Positions 36,825 to 45,978 are shown, counted from the stretch's first letter. The stretch: 64,000 nt of DNA from Ancylobacter novellus (GCA_003241695.1 QFPN01000003.1:372001-436000), one strand, 5' to 3'. Numbers and translations are program-made. Notes: generated by a model from the sequence alone, not told the origin.

Positions 36825-37706
36825 ATGTCTTCCAGAAAGATCCGCAAGGCCGTGTTTCCCGTCGCAGGCCTGGGCACGCGCTTCCTGCCCGCCACCAAGG
36901 CGACGCCGAAGGAGATGCTCACGGTGGTCGACAAGCCGGTGATCCAGCATGTGGTCGACGAGGCCCGCGAGGCCGGCATCGAGCATTTCGTGTTCGTGAC
37001 CGGACGCGGCAAGGCGGTGATCGAGGATCATTTCGACAAGAACTACGAGCTCGACGACACGCTCTCCCGGCGCGGCAAGACGGAAGCGATGGAGATCCTG
37101 CGCAAGCAGCTTCCGGCCGCCGGCGCGACGAGCTTCACCCGCCAGCAGGAGCCGCTCGGCCTCGGCCACGCGGTCTGGTGCGCGCGCGACATCGTGGGCG
37201 ACGAGCCCTTCGCGCTGATCCTGCCCGACATGCTGCACCTCGCGCCGAAGAGCTGCCTCGCCGAAATGATCGAGGTCTATGACGAGGCCGGCGGCGGCAA
37301 CGTGGTGTCGGTCTACGAGGTGCCGGACGACCAGACTCACCAGTACGGCATCGTCGGCCGCGGCGAGGACGTCGGAAAAGGCTTCCGCATGACCTCGATG
37401 GTCGAGAAGCCGAAGAAGGGCGCCGCCCAGTCGAACCTCGCCATCTCCGGGCGCTACATCCTCCAGCCGGAGATCTTCGACCTGCTGTCGAAGCAAGAGC
37501 CCGGCGCCGGCGGCGAGATCCAGCTCACCGACTCGATGCTGAAGCTCGCCGACAGCCAGGCGTTTTCGGGCTTCGCCTTCACGGGTCGGGTGTTCGACAC
37601 CGGCTCGAAGCTCGGCTTCCTCACCGCGAACGTCGCCTACGGCCTCGCGCGCGAGGAGGTGTCGGCCGAATTCCGTTCGGAAATCGAGGCGCTGCTGAAG
37701 GGGTGA
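36825..37706 (+). CDS. galU: UTP-glucose-1-phosphate uridylyltransferase
   Basis: GalU makes UDP-glucose for exopolysaccharide, LPS and periplasmic glucan synthesis. The 293 residues start SSRKIRKAVFPVAGLGTRFLPATKATPKEMLTVVDKP, the nucleotidyltransferase signature with the Rx(5)PKEM-like active-site run. HAVWCARDIVGDEPFALILPDML, SMVEKPKK and GEIQLTDSM are further family motifs. ATG 36825 fits the family start; a longer frame from 36768 overlaps the mltB start. A long perfect hairpin follows the stop. Confidence 0.93.
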   Translation: MSSRKIRKAVFPVAGLGTRFLPATKATPKEMLTVVDKPVIQHVVDEAREAGIEHFVFVTGRGKAVIEDHFDKNYELDDTLSRRGKTEAMEILRKQLPAAGATSFTRQQEPLGLGHAVWCARDIVGDEPFALILPDMLHLAPKSCLAEMIEVYDEAGGGNVVSVYEVPDDQTHQYGIVGRGEDVGKGFRMTSMVEKPKKGAAQSNLAISGRYILQPEIFDLLSKQEPGAGGEIQLTDSMLKLADSQAFSGFAFTGRVFDTGSKLGFLTANVAYGLAREEVSAEFRSEIEALLKG

Positions 37707-37714
37707 GATCCTGA

Positions 37715-37753
37715 GCGCTTCCGTCGATCCTGCGGATCGATCGACGGAAGCGC
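37715..37753. repeat. Perfect 15-bp inverted repeat after galU
   Basis: GCGCTTCCGTCGATC at 37715-37729 is matched exactly by its inverse at 37739-37753, around a 9-base loop. It begins 9 bases after the galU stop. No T-tract follows, so it is either a non-canonical terminator or 3' stability hairpin, or a REP-like element. Confidence 0.75.
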
Positions 37754-37856
37754 CTGCTCGTCAGCGGCGGCTACGTAGTCTTCCGGCCTACCGGTGATTG
37801 TATTTTCTCCTAAAGTGCGCGTGGCTTCGGAGCCAGTCGCCACAGGAGAAAAATCG

Positions 37857-38165
37857 ATGACAAACTCGACGAGCGCAGGCGAATTCAAAGCCTGGATCAA
37901 CCTTCAGCCCGGTTCGGACAACGCCCTCCATGTGACGGGCAAGGTCACCACGCCGAGTTCGGGCTGGAGCGGCCGACTGGTCGAGGCCGTTCCTCCAGGG
38001 ATCAATCCGGCGATCCTGATACTCGACGCGGAGCTCACGCCGCCTTCCGACGTCGTGACGGTCATCGAGCTGACCTACGCGAAGCCGCACAGCCCGCATT
38101 ACGAGTCCGCGACAATCCGCGGGCTTGGAGGCGACATCCATGTCCCGGTCGAGTACGTGCACTGA
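37857..38165 (+). CDS. Small conserved-looking protein of unknown function
   Basis: The 102-residue protein (ATG 37857, AGGAG 8-12 bases upstream, a good site) has no signal peptide or hydrophobic helix. Its sequence is beta-rich: FKAWINLQPGSDNALHVTGKVTTP, then AILILDAELTPPSDVVTVIELTY and YESATIRGLGGDIHVPVEYVH. It lies between galU and the convergent porin gene with only 6 bases to spare. The composition and ribosome site support a real gene. I do not recognise the family; a small beta-sandwich is a guess. Confidence 0.6.
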   Translation: MTNSTSAGEFKAWINLQPGSDNALHVTGKVTTPSSGWSGRLVEAVPPGINPAILILDAELTPPSDVVTVIELTYAKPHSPHYESATIRGLGGDIHVPVEYVH

Positions 38166-38171
38166 TATCGA

Positions 38172-39755
38172 TCAGCGCCGGAACTTCAGCCCGAACTCGA
38201 TGATCGAGGCGACGTAGTCGTTGCCGCGCTCGCTGCTGTTCAGCCAGACGCGCTCGAAGCTGCCGGTCAGCGCCACGTCGCGGTTGATCTTGTATTCGCC
38301 CTCGAGGGAGGCCGTGAAGGAATCCTGCCTGAGGCTCGATCCCTTGTAGTCGGCGCGCTCGAACACGCCCCGCGCCGTGACGGCGAAGTTCCGCCGGAAC
38401 TGGTGTTCGAGCGACACCTCGAACACGCGGTCGAGAATGCCGGTCGAGGTGGTGAGGTTCGTTTCCTGCAGCGAGGTCCTGGCAGCCGCCCGCACGGTGG
38501 TGAGCGCGGTCGGCGCCCAGGCGATGTTCCCGTCGATCAGCAGGCCGTCGACCGGCGTCGCGCCCGACTGCTTCGGCGTCTGGCGGCCGTAGCCGAGCCC
38601 GATCTCGCCGGTGACGAGCCGCGTCGCCTCGAACTGCGCGCCGCCGCGGATGGCGTAGCCGTTCGAGCCGAGCCGGTCGCCGGCGTCGTCGAATTTCTTG
38701 TCGTAATCGCGGGTGTCGACGGAGGCCTCGACGAAGGGCTGCAGCTTCGGCGACAGCTCGTAGGAGGCCCTGAGCCGCGCCTGATAGGCGTTGTAGGCGC
38801 GGTCGGAGTTGTCGATCTTGCTGCCGTCGGTCGCCTTTGAGTCCCCGACCGTGTAGCGGTCGGCGAGACCGTCGAGCCGCAGGCTCAGCCGGTTGAAGCG
38901 GTGGGCGACGCCGAGCGTCGCGCCGACGGAGCGCGAGATCTCCTCGCCCTCGACCCCGCTCGTCTCCGGATCGCCGGGCTGCGAGGCGCTCAGCGAGGCG
39001 CGAAGCTGGGCGTTGATCTGGGTGCGGTCGGTGACGTCGAGCCGGCCCGACAGCGCCGAGGCGAGCTCCGGCTGGTAGCCCAGAGACTTGGCGTCCGGAT
39101 AACGACGGATCTGCGCGCTCGACTGGAAGTCGAGCTCGTGGCGCGACCAGTCCGACTGCGCGTCGAGCTCGCCCCGAAGCCGGAAGAAGCTCGATCCCTT
39201 GACGTCGTCGTGGACGCGCCGCGGGTTGTCGTCGTAGCCGGCGGCGGTCTCGAGCGTCGGCCGCAGGACGAAGGAGCCGGCCCTGATTCCCGTGGGCGCA
39301 TAGGCGTCGTCGACCGGCGCGCTCGGGCGGCGCAGCAGCGGCCGGCGGAAGCCGCCCGGCCCCGCAGCGAGCGGATCCGCGAGATAGCTCGGCGCGATCG
39401 GACCCGGCGCGCCCTGAAGGCGCTCCTCTTCGTCCTCGGGGGCGCGTCTCGGTTCGCCATAGTCGCCGCCGGCGAGATCGCCGGGGTCGGGCGTCGGCTG
39501 TCCGTAATCGCCGCCGGCGAGTTGGGCTGCGTTCGAAGGGTCCGCGCCATAGTCGCCGCCGGCGAGCGGCGCGCCCTGCCCTGCGGTCGTCGTCACGCCC
39601 GCGGCCGCGCCCCGGCCAGCCCCGCTCGACGACAGGCCGAGGGTGCGTTCGTCGAGGCGGCGAAGCGGCTCGTCCGCGGATTGCGCGCGTGCGGAACCGG
39701 CGGCCGATACGGCCGCAGCGAGCAGGACGGCGCGGAGGATCGCCCGGCGCGGCAT
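38172..39755 (-). CDS. Outer-membrane beta-barrel protein (BBP2-type) with LAGGDYG repeats
   Basis: The 527-residue precursor has a signal peptide (MPRRAILRAVLLAAAVSAAGSARAQ). Residues about 55-110 carry three copies of LAGGDYG at 13-16 residue spacing, followed by a Pro/acidic linker. From about 165 the alternating pattern of a beta-barrel runs to a C-terminal IIEFGLKFRR, with strands such as SFVLRPTLETAAGYDDNP and EVSLEHQFRRNFAVTARGVFE. It resembles putative beta-barrel porin 2 proteins linked to polysaccharide export. ATG 39755 has AAGGA 6 bases upstream. It is divergent from kdsD. The repeats may be a periplasmic binding or wall-contact segment. Confidence 0.75.
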   Translation of the reverse strand: MPRRAILRAVLLAAAVSAAGSARAQSADEPLRRLDERTLGLSSSGAGRGAAAGVTTTAGQGAPLAGGDYGADPSNAAQLAGGDYGQPTPDPGDLAGGDYGEPRRAPEDEEERLQGAPGPIAPSYLADPLAAGPGGFRRPLLRRPSAPVDDAYAPTGIRAGSFVLRPTLETAAGYDDNPRRVHDDVKGSSFFRLRGELDAQSDWSRHELDFQSSAQIRRYPDAKSLGYQPELASALSGRLDVTDRTQINAQLRASLSASQPGDPETSGVEGEEISRSVGATLGVAHRFNRLSLRLDGLADRYTVGDSKATDGSKIDNSDRAYNAYQARLRASYELSPKLQPFVEASVDTRDYDKKFDDAGDRLGSNGYAIRGGAQFEATRLVTGEIGLGYGRQTPKQSGATPVDGLLIDGNIAWAPTALTTVRAAARTSLQETNLTTSTGILDRVFEVSLEHQFRRNFAVTARGVFERADYKGSSLRQDSFTASLEGEYKINRDVALTGSFERVWLNSSERGNDYVASIIEFGLKFRR

Positions 39756-39944
39756 GAGATCCTTGGCGGTGGCGCGGTCGGTCGAGCCGTCTCCGCGGCG
39801 GATTTGGTTAACGACCATCTGACGGACGTGGTTAACAATTCCTTAGTCCGCGGACGTTCGGAGGGACAACGCCCGCGGCGGATGCGCCCGATCGGACGCG
39901 GTGCTAGAACGGCGCTCGAACAGCGCCCTTCCGGACCCATCCGC

Positions 39945-40982
39945 ATGACCTCTCCGCTCCGCACGACCTCGAAGTCTTCCGCCGCGCCGTTCCGTCCCGC
40001 CGACGCGGCGCGGGCGCGCGTCGAGGCGATCGCGAGCGCCGTGCGGACGATCGAGATCGAGCAGGCCGGGCTCGCCAGCCTCGGCGGAGCGCTGAAGGGC
40101 GCGCTCGGCGTCGCCTTCGCGGCGGCGGTCGAGACCATCGCGGGCTCCAAGGGCCGCGTGATCGTCAGCGGCATGGGCAAGAGCGGCCATGTCGGCCGCA
40201 AGATCGCGGCCACGATGGCGTCGACCGGCACGCCCGCGTTCTTCGTCCATCCGGGCGAGGCGAGCCACGGCGACCTCGGCATGATCACGCGGGACGACGT
40301 CGTGCTCGCGCTGTCCTGGTCCGGCGAAACCGCCGAACTGCGCGACGTGCTGCAATACGCCACCCGCTTCCGCGTGCCGGTGGTGGCGATCACCTCGCGC
40401 GTCGACAGCGCGCTCGGCCGCGCGGCGGACGTCGTGCTGATCCTGCCGAAGGTCGGCGAGGCCTGCCCGCACGGGCTCGCCCCCACCACCTCGACCACGA
40501 TGCAGCTCGCGCTCGGCGACGCGCTCTCGGTCGCGCTGCTCGAAAGCCGCAAGTTCACCGCGGTCGACTTCAAGCGCTTCCACCCCGGCGGCAAGCTCGG
40601 CGCGGTGCTGGCCTTCGTGCGCGACGTCATGCATGTCGGCGACGCGATCCCGATCTCCCCGCTCGGCGCAAAGATGTCGGAGGCGCTGATCGTGATGTCG
40701 CAGAAGAGCTTCGGCTGCGTCGGCGTCGTGGACGGGACCGGCGCCCTCGTCGGCATCGTCACGGACGGCGACCTGCGCCGTCACATGGGACCGCGCCTGA
40801 TCGAAGCCTCGGTGGAGGACGTCATGAGCCGCTCGCCCCGCACCGTAGCGCCCGACGATCTCGCGGCCGGCGCGATGAGCGAGATGCAGGGCCGCGCGAT
40901 CACGGCGCTGTTCGTGGTCGAGGACGACAAGCCGGTCGGGCTCGTGCACATCCACGACCTGCTGAAGCTCGGCATCGCCTGA
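39945..40982 (+). CDS. kdsD: Arabinose-5-phosphate isomerase (KpsF/KdsD family)
   Basis: Converts ribulose 5-phosphate to arabinose 5-phosphate for Kdo and LPS core synthesis. The 345 residues have a SIS domain (about 60-195) with VIVSGMGKSGHVGRKIAATMASTGTPAFFVHPGEASHGDLG and SWSGETAELRDVL. Two CBS domains follow (about 225-280 and 290-345). The motif HPGGKLGA separates the two parts. ATG 39945 follows CCGCATG with only a weak ribosome site. The other Kdo genes are not in the window. Confidence 0.92.
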   Translation: MTSPLRTTSKSSAAPFRPADAARARVEAIASAVRTIEIEQAGLASLGGALKGALGVAFAAAVETIAGSKGRVIVSGMGKSGHVGRKIAATMASTGTPAFFVHPGEASHGDLGMITRDDVVLALSWSGETAELRDVLQYATRFRVPVVAITSRVDSALGRAADVVLILPKVGEACPHGLAPTTSTTMQLALGDALSVALLESRKFTAVDFKRFHPGGKLGAVLAFVRDVMHVGDAIPISPLGAKMSEALIVMSQKSFGCVGVVDGTGALVGIVTDGDLRRHMGPRLIEASVEDVMSRSPRTVAPDDLAAGAMSEMQGRAITALFVVEDDKPVGLVHIHDLLKLGIA

Positions 40983-40995
40983 GGAGGAAGACGCT

Positions 40996-41391
40996 TCAGG
41001 TCATCGTGTCCGAAAAAGGATACGCCGCGACCTGCCATTCGTCCTCGTAGACGATGAAGCCCGGTCGGTCCGTATGGATCATCTCGACTGCGACGCCGTA
41101 TTCTTCGAGCACCGCGGCATAGGCGCGAATGCGGCTGATGGCTTCGATCGAAGTGTCTCGGAACCAACTGATGGCCTGCGCCTTCCGGCGAGGTCGTCGT
41201 GAAACCGACAGCCTGTCGGGAACAGGCAAGTTCTCGCTGAACCATTTTCCTGCGAGATCGAGCGTCTTCTCGTCCACTTCGGACAGACGGCCGGATTCGC
41301 GCAGTTCCCCGGCAGCGGCGAACAAACCTTGTCGGCGACCAGAATCTTCGTCGATCTGCTGTGTCACGAACCGGACGAACATGTTCGACAC
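40996..41391 (-). CDS. Hypothetical protein
   Basis: A 131-residue soluble protein. The N-terminal half is helical and charged (MFVRFVTQQIDEDSGRRQGLFAAAGELRESG and VDEKTLDLAGKWFSENLPVP). The C-terminal half is more beta-like and ends YEDEWQVAAYPFSDTMT. No motif, signal or membrane segment is visible. Codon use is less GC-skewed than its neighbours, which fits either a recently acquired gene or weak selection. It is convergent with kdsD and divergent from the motA-like gene. I do not recognise a family. Confidence 0.6.
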   Translation of the reverse strand: MSNMFVRFVTQQIDEDSGRRQGLFAAAGELRESGRLSEVDEKTLDLAGKWFSENLPVPDRLSVSRRPRRKAQAISWFRDTSIEAISRIRAYAAVLEEYGVAVEMIHTDRPGFIVYEDEWQVAAYPFSDTMT

Positions 41392-41516
41392 CGATACACG
41401 CAGGACCGTAAAACGGCGTTAAAGGAAGTAGCCGCCGTCCGCTTCACGCCCCCTTAACCACAAATCTTCACCATGCCGTCCGACGGCCGCCTCCGCGCGC
41501 GCCCTGGGGACGGGTC

Positions 41517-42293
41517 ATGGATTTCGCGAGCATCATCGGCTTCGTCGGCGGCATCGGCGTGCTCGGCTTCCTCATCCACGAGGGCGGCGGCCTCGAGCGC
41601 TACTATTCGGAGCACGCGGTCATCGTGATCTTCGGCGGCGCGGTCACCGCGACGCTGATCCGCTTCGAGATGGGAGCGTTCCTCTCCTCCTTCCCGACCG
41701 CCTTCAAGACCTGCTTCGGCTTTGGCGGCAGCCATTCGAACCCGCGCGACCTCATCACCGAGATCGCCGAGATGGCGGCGATCGTGCGCAAGTCCGGCCC
41801 GGTCGGCCTCGACAAGGCGACCCCGCACGACAAGTTTCTGGCCAAGGGCGTGCGCTATGTCGCCGACGGCTTCGACGAGGCCTTCATCCGCGAGACTCTC
41901 GAAAAGGAGCGCGACCTCAACCTGCACCGGCTCGAAATGGCCGCGAAGGTGTTCCGCGGCATCGGAGACTGCGCCCCGGCCTTCGGCATGATCGGGACGC
42001 TGATCGGCATGGTTCAGATGTTCGCCGAAATGTCCGATCCCTCGAAGCTCGGCACCTTCATGGCCATCGCGCTGCTCGCGACGCTCTACGGCGCCGTGGT
42101 GGCGAACTTCTTCTTCCTGCCGATCGCCGACAAGATCACCATCAAGTTCAACCACGACGAACTGAACCAGACGCTGGTGATCGACGGCGTGCTGCAGCTG
42201 CGGGCCTCGAAGAGCCCGGCGGTGATCAAGGAAATGCTGCTCGCCTACCTGCCCGAGAAACACCGCGCAGACCTGCTGGAAGCCGCGGCGTGA
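41517..42293 (+). CDS. MotA/TolQ/ExbB-type proton-channel subunit
   Basis: The 258-residue membrane protein has four hydrophobic helices (about 7-24, 33-52, 155-177 and 190-207) and a large cytoplasmic loop. Motif-like stretches are GGAVTATLIRFEMGAF, FGMIGTLIGMVQMFAEM and GAVVANFFFLPIADKI, as in MotA. It is 258 residues, typical of short (PomA-like) stators rather than the longer E. coli MotA. Together with the OmpA/MotB protein 42 bases downstream it should form an ion-driven stator. No flagellar gene lies in the window, so it may serve a different machine. Confidence 0.85.
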   Translation: MDFASIIGFVGGIGVLGFLIHEGGGLERYYSEHAVIVIFGGAVTATLIRFEMGAFLSSFPTAFKTCFGFGGSHSNPRDLITEIAEMAAIVRKSGPVGLDKATPHDKFLAKGVRYVADGFDEAFIRETLEKERDLNLHRLEMAAKVFRGIGDCAPAFGMIGTLIGMVQMFAEMSDPSKLGTFMAIALLATLYGAVVANFFFLPIADKITIKFNHDELNQTLVIDGVLQLRASKSPAVIKEMLLAYLPEKHRADLLEAAA

Positions 42294-42335
42294 GGACGGC
42301 GCCCACCCGTCACGCCGGCCCGGAGCGCGCCTGAC

Positions 42336-43148
42336 ATGGCCAAGAAGAAGCACGTGGATCACGGCGGCGGCCATGGCTGGTTCGTCACCTTCGCCGACCT
42401 GATGGGCCTGCTGATGGCCTTCTTCGTCGTGCTCGTCGCCTTCTCGACGCAGGACAAGAAGAAGATGGCGATCGTCGCGGGCTCGATGCGCGAGGCCTTC
42501 GGCTCGCAGAAGATGGTGGTGGCCGACGGCGTCATCGACATCGGCGGCTCGCCCGCCCGCACCGAGCTCAAGAACAACGAGGCGCGCACGCCCGAGGAAA
42601 CCTCGGACCTCGCGGGACCACTGTCGCCCAACCGCTCCGACACCGAAGCCGCCGCCCGCGGCTACGCCCGCGCCGCGGCGACCCTGCGGCAGGCGCTGCG
42701 CTCGATGCCGGAGATCGCGGACATCTCCAGCCAGATCGTGGTCGAGAGCTCGACCGAGGGCGTCTCGATCGCGATCGTCGACGAGGACGGCCGCTCGATG
42801 TTCGCGGCGGGCTCCGCCAACCCCTCGCGCCGCGTCGTCGAGGCGATCGCCGCCGTCGCGCCGTCGCTGCGCGCGCTCAACTATCCGATCGCGATCTCAG
42901 GCCACACGGCGGCCGGCGTCTCCGAGGCCGGGAACGTCGATCCGTGGAAGCTCTCGGCCGAACGCGCGAGCGCGGTCCGCGGCCTGCTCGCCGCCGGCGG
43001 CGTGCCGGACGGCCGTTTCAAGAGCGTCGTCGGGCGCGCTTCGACCGAGCCGATGTTCCCCGACGCGCCCCAGATCGCCGCCAACCGCCGCGTGACGATC
43101 TCGCTGACCGCCGCGCCCGGCGCGGTGCCGATGGACCTGAAGCCCTGA
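42336..43148 (+). CDS. MotB-like stator protein with OmpA domain
   Basis: The 270-residue protein has one transmembrane helix (about 14-37, WFVTFADLMGLLMAFFVVLVAF). D21 in TFADLM is the place of the ion-carrying Asp of MotB. A periplasmic linker and an OmpA-type peptidoglycan-binding domain (about 150-255) follow: NYPIAISGHTAAG, WKLSAERASAVRGLL and NRRVTISL. It pairs with the MotA-like subunit upstream. The DLM form with a run of glycine-free hydrophobics resembles proton-driven stators, but ion choice is not settled. Confidence 0.85.
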   Translation: MAKKKHVDHGGGHGWFVTFADLMGLLMAFFVVLVAFSTQDKKKMAIVAGSMREAFGSQKMVVADGVIDIGGSPARTELKNNEARTPEETSDLAGPLSPNRSDTEAAARGYARAAATLRQALRSMPEIADISSQIVVESSTEGVSIAIVDEDGRSMFAAGSANPSRRVVEAIAAVAPSLRALNYPIAISGHTAAGVSEAGNVDPWKLSAERASAVRGLLAAGGVPDGRFKSVVGRASTEPMFPDAPQIAANRRVTISLTAAPGAVPMDLKP

Positions 43149-43287
43149 GGGCGCGCCTCCCATCGAAGCGCCGAGGCGGCCCTCACGCCGAGTTGCGGCC
43201 GATTCCGGCTCGACGGAATCCGGTTGCGCTTGGCGTCGCGTCGGCCATCGGATAGGTCGCTCGGACGACGCCTTTCGGGAGTCCGCG

Positions 43288-44751
43288 ATGTCATCGTTCA
43301 CCCCCGCACGCGCCACGACCCGCCGGCTTGCAGCCGGCGCCGGCCTCGCGCTCGCGGCGGCCGCGGCGCTCTTTCTTCTCGACCCGTTTCTTCGGCCGTT
43401 GATCCATGGCCATGTCGACGGCCGCGCGCTGTCGCCGCTCTGGGCGCTGCCGCTCGTCGGCATGCTGGGCTCGATCGCGGTCCTGCCGCTCGCGGCCCCC
43501 CATTTCTGGCACCGTCACTACGGCAAGGTCGCGGCCTTCTGGGCGCTCGCGCTGCTGATCCCCTTCGCCGCCGCTGAAGGGCCGGGCGCCGTCGCCTCCG
43601 AGGTCGTCCACGCCGCAACGCTCGAATACGTCCCCTTCATCATTCTGCTGTTCTCGCTCTTCACCATCTCGGGCGGGCTGCTGGTGAAGGGAAACATCCA
43701 CGGCTCCCCCGCGGTGAACACCGGGCTGCTCGCGATCGGGACGCTGCTCGCGAGCGTCATCGGCACCACCGGCGCCTCGATGGTGCTGATCCGCCCTCTG
43801 CTGCGCGCGAACGACAACCGGCGACGCAACGTCCATGTCGTGGTGTTCTTCATCTTCCTCGTGTCGAACGTCGGCGGCGCGCTGACGCCGCTCGGCGATC
43901 CGCCGCTGTTCCTGGGCTTCCTTCAGGGCGTCGATTTCTTCTGGACCCTGAGGCATCTGGGACCCGAGACAGTCTTCCTCGTCGTGATCCTGCTGGCGCT
44001 GTTCTACCTGCTCGACCGCTGGCTCTACGCGCGCGAAGAAGCGCCCGCGAAGCCCGATCCCACGCCCGACAGCCGGGTGCGGCTGGTCGGCCTGAGGAAC
44101 CTGCCGCTGCTCGCCGGCGTCGTCGTCGCGATCCTGATGAGCGGCGTCTGGAAGCCGGGCGTCGAGTTCGATCTCTGGGGCACGCATGTCGCGCTGCAGT
44201 CGCTCCTCCGCGACGCGATCCTGATCCTGCTGGCGCTGGTCTCGCTAGCGATTACGCCGGCGGAGGTGCGCGAGGAGAACGGTTTCGACTGGGAGCCGAT
44301 CCGCGAGGTCGCGAAGCTGTTCGCGGGCATCTTCGCCACCCTCATTCCGGCGCTGCTGATCCTGAAGGCGGGGAGCGAAGGCGCGGCGGCGCCGCTGGTG
44401 GCGCTCGTCTCCGACGGGAGCGGCGCCCCGCGCGACGAGGTCTATTTCTGGCTGACCGGGCTGCTGTCGAGCGTGCTCGACAACGCCCCGACCTATCTCG
44501 TGTTCTTCAACCTCGCGGGCGGAAACGCGCAGGAGCTGATGGGACCGCTCGCCTCGACCCTCGCCGCGATCTCGGGCGGCGCGGTGTTCATGGGCGCGCT
44601 GACCTATATCGGCAACGCGCCAAACTTCATGGTGCTGGCGATCGCCCGCAACCGCGGCGTGAAAATGCCCAGCTTCTTCGGCTACATGGCTTGGAGCTTC
44701 GGGATTCTGGGTCCGTGCTTCCTGCTCGTGACGTGGGTGTTCTTCCTCTGA
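43288..44751 (+). CDS. NhaD-like sodium/proton antiporter (ArsB/NhaD, CitMHS_2 type)
   Basis: The 487-residue protein has at least eleven hydrophobic segments. Signature stretches are TGASMVLIRPLLRAN, LVSNVGGALTPLGDPPLFLGFLQG (about 190-214) and LLSSVLDNAPTYLVFFN (about 393-410). The last pair is typical of NhaD and related ion-transporter superfamily members. It probably exchanges Na+ for H+ across the inner membrane; citrate or sulfur-oxyanion transport is an alternative for the family. GGGAG lies upstream of ATG 43288. Palindromic repeat copy B follows. Confidence 0.8.
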   Translation: MSSFTPARATTRRLAAGAGLALAAAAALFLLDPFLRPLIHGHVDGRALSPLWALPLVGMLGSIAVLPLAAPHFWHRHYGKVAAFWALALLIPFAAAEGPGAVASEVVHAATLEYVPFIILLFSLFTISGGLLVKGNIHGSPAVNTGLLAIGTLLASVIGTTGASMVLIRPLLRANDNRRRNVHVVVFFIFLVSNVGGALTPLGDPPLFLGFLQGVDFFWTLRHLGPETVFLVVILLALFYLLDRWLYAREEAPAKPDPTPDSRVRLVGLRNLPLLAGVVVAILMSGVWKPGVEFDLWGTHVALQSLLRDAILILLALVSLAITPAEVREENGFDWEPIREVAKLFAGIFATLIPALLILKAGSEGAAAPLVALVSDGSGAPRDEVYFWLTGLLSSVLDNAPTYLVFFNLAGGNAQELMGPLASTLAAISGGAVFMGALTYIGNAPNFMVLAIARNRGVKMPSFFGYMAWSFGILGPCFLLVTWVFFL

Positions 44752-44799
44752 CGCGCGTGACCTTCGGCAAGCGAGACAGATCGGGACCGAGCATATCCA

Positions 44800-44892
44800 G
44801 TCATGCCCGCGTCTTCGGGCGGGTATCCACGATTTGGGCTGCCTGGGCGCTCCAAGATGAAGTCGTGGATACCCGGCTGCGCCGGGCATGAC
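44800..44892. repeat. Intergenic palindromic repeat (cloverleaf type), copy B
   Basis: The arms GTCATGCCCG and CGGGCATGAC are the same as in copy A. The inner pair TATCCACGA / TCGTGGATA and the small hairpins (CCCGCGTCTTCGGGCGGG, CCCGGCTGCGCCGGG) are likewise conserved in design. It lies 49 bases after the NhaD-like gene and 32 before the convergent aldo-keto reductase stop. Confidence 0.85.
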
Positions 44893-44923
44893 GGCGCTGC
44901 GGCGCGCGATGTTTTGCTCCTCC

Positions 44924-45910
44924 TCAGGCGTTGATCGCCGCCATCGAGGCCTGCGCGTAGCGCGAGCCGACGACCCGCGCGGGATCGAACGCCATGTCGA
45001 GCGCGGCGACGTCGTCCTCCGTCAGCTCCACCCTCGTCGCGGCGACGTTCTGGGCGAGCCACTTGCGGCGCTTGGTGCCGGGGATCGGGATGGCGTCGGG
45101 CTGCTTGGCCAGCACCCAGGCGAGCGCGATCTGGGCCGGCTCGCACCCCTTCGCCGCGGCCATCGCCCGCACGCCGTCGACCAGCGCCGCGTTCGCCTCG
45201 CCCGCCTCGCCGGCGAAGCGCGGGTTCATCCGCCGGAAGTCCGTCTCGGGCATCTCGGCTGGCGCCGGGACCGCGCCCGTAAGGAAGCCGCGGCCGAGCG
45301 GCGAATAAGGCACGAAGGTCACGCCGAGTTCGCGGCAAGTCTCGATCTGGTCGTGCTCCGGTTCGCGGGACCAGAGCGAATATTCGGTCTGGAGCGCCGC
45401 GACGTGATGGGTCTCGCAGGCCCGGCGCAGCGTCGCGGACGAGACCTCGGACAGACCGATCGCCTTGACCTTGCCCTCCCAGACGAGCTCGGCCATCGCG
45501 CCCACCACCTCGTCGATCGGCGTCTCGCCGGTGAAGCGATGGCAGTAGTAGAGGTCGATCGCCTCGACGCCGAGCCGCTTCAGCGAGGCCTCGCAGGCCG
45601 CCCGGACGTAAGCGGGCGAATTGTCGATGCGGCGGTCCATCGGATCCGCGCCGCGCACGATCCCGAATTTGGTCGCGATCACCAGCGCGTCGGCGCGTTC
45701 CTTGAGGAAGCGGCCGACCAGTTCCTCGTTGTGGCCGGCGCCGTACATGTCGGCGGTGTCGAAGAAGGTGATTCCCTGATCGGCCGCGGCGTGGAGGGTC
45801 TCCATGCTCTCGACGTCGTCGCGCGCGCCGTAGAACTCGGACATGCCCATGCAGCCGAGGCCGATTTCGGAGACGAGCCGGCCCGTGCGGCCGAGCGGAC
45901 GCTGTTTCAT
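44924..45910 (-). CDS. Aldo/keto reductase
   Basis: The 328-residue TIM-barrel NADPH oxidoreductase has GLGCMGMSEFYG, FFDTADMYGAGHNEELVG with the catalytic Asp and Tyr, ATKFGIVRG with the Lys, and LYYCHRFTGETPIDE with the His. The C-terminal PIPGTKRRKWLAQNV is the NADPH-binding end. It belongs to the YhdN/AKR13-like group that reduces small aldehydes. ATG 45910 fits the family start (MKQRPLGRTG); a longer frame from 45976 would enter the operator. It is divergent from the TetR gene and probably its target. Confidence 0.9.
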   Translation of the reverse strand: MKQRPLGRTGRLVSEIGLGCMGMSEFYGARDDVESMETLHAAADQGITFFDTADMYGAGHNEELVGRFLKERADALVIATKFGIVRGADPMDRRIDNSPAYVRAACEASLKRLGVEAIDLYYCHRFTGETPIDEVVGAMAELVWEGKVKAIGLSEVSSATLRRACETHHVAALQTEYSLWSREPEHDQIETCRELGVTFVPYSPLGRGFLTGAVPAPAEMPETDFRRMNPRFAGEAGEANAALVDGVRAMAAAKGCEPAQIALAWVLAKQPDAIPIPGTKRRKWLAQNVAATRVELTEDDVAALDMAFDPARVVGSRYAQASMAAINA

Positions 45911-45978
45911 TGAAGCTGCCTGTCTTATCTGATGGAGGCGGCCGGAGACGCGGGACTTCCATCCGACCGAACGCAAGA

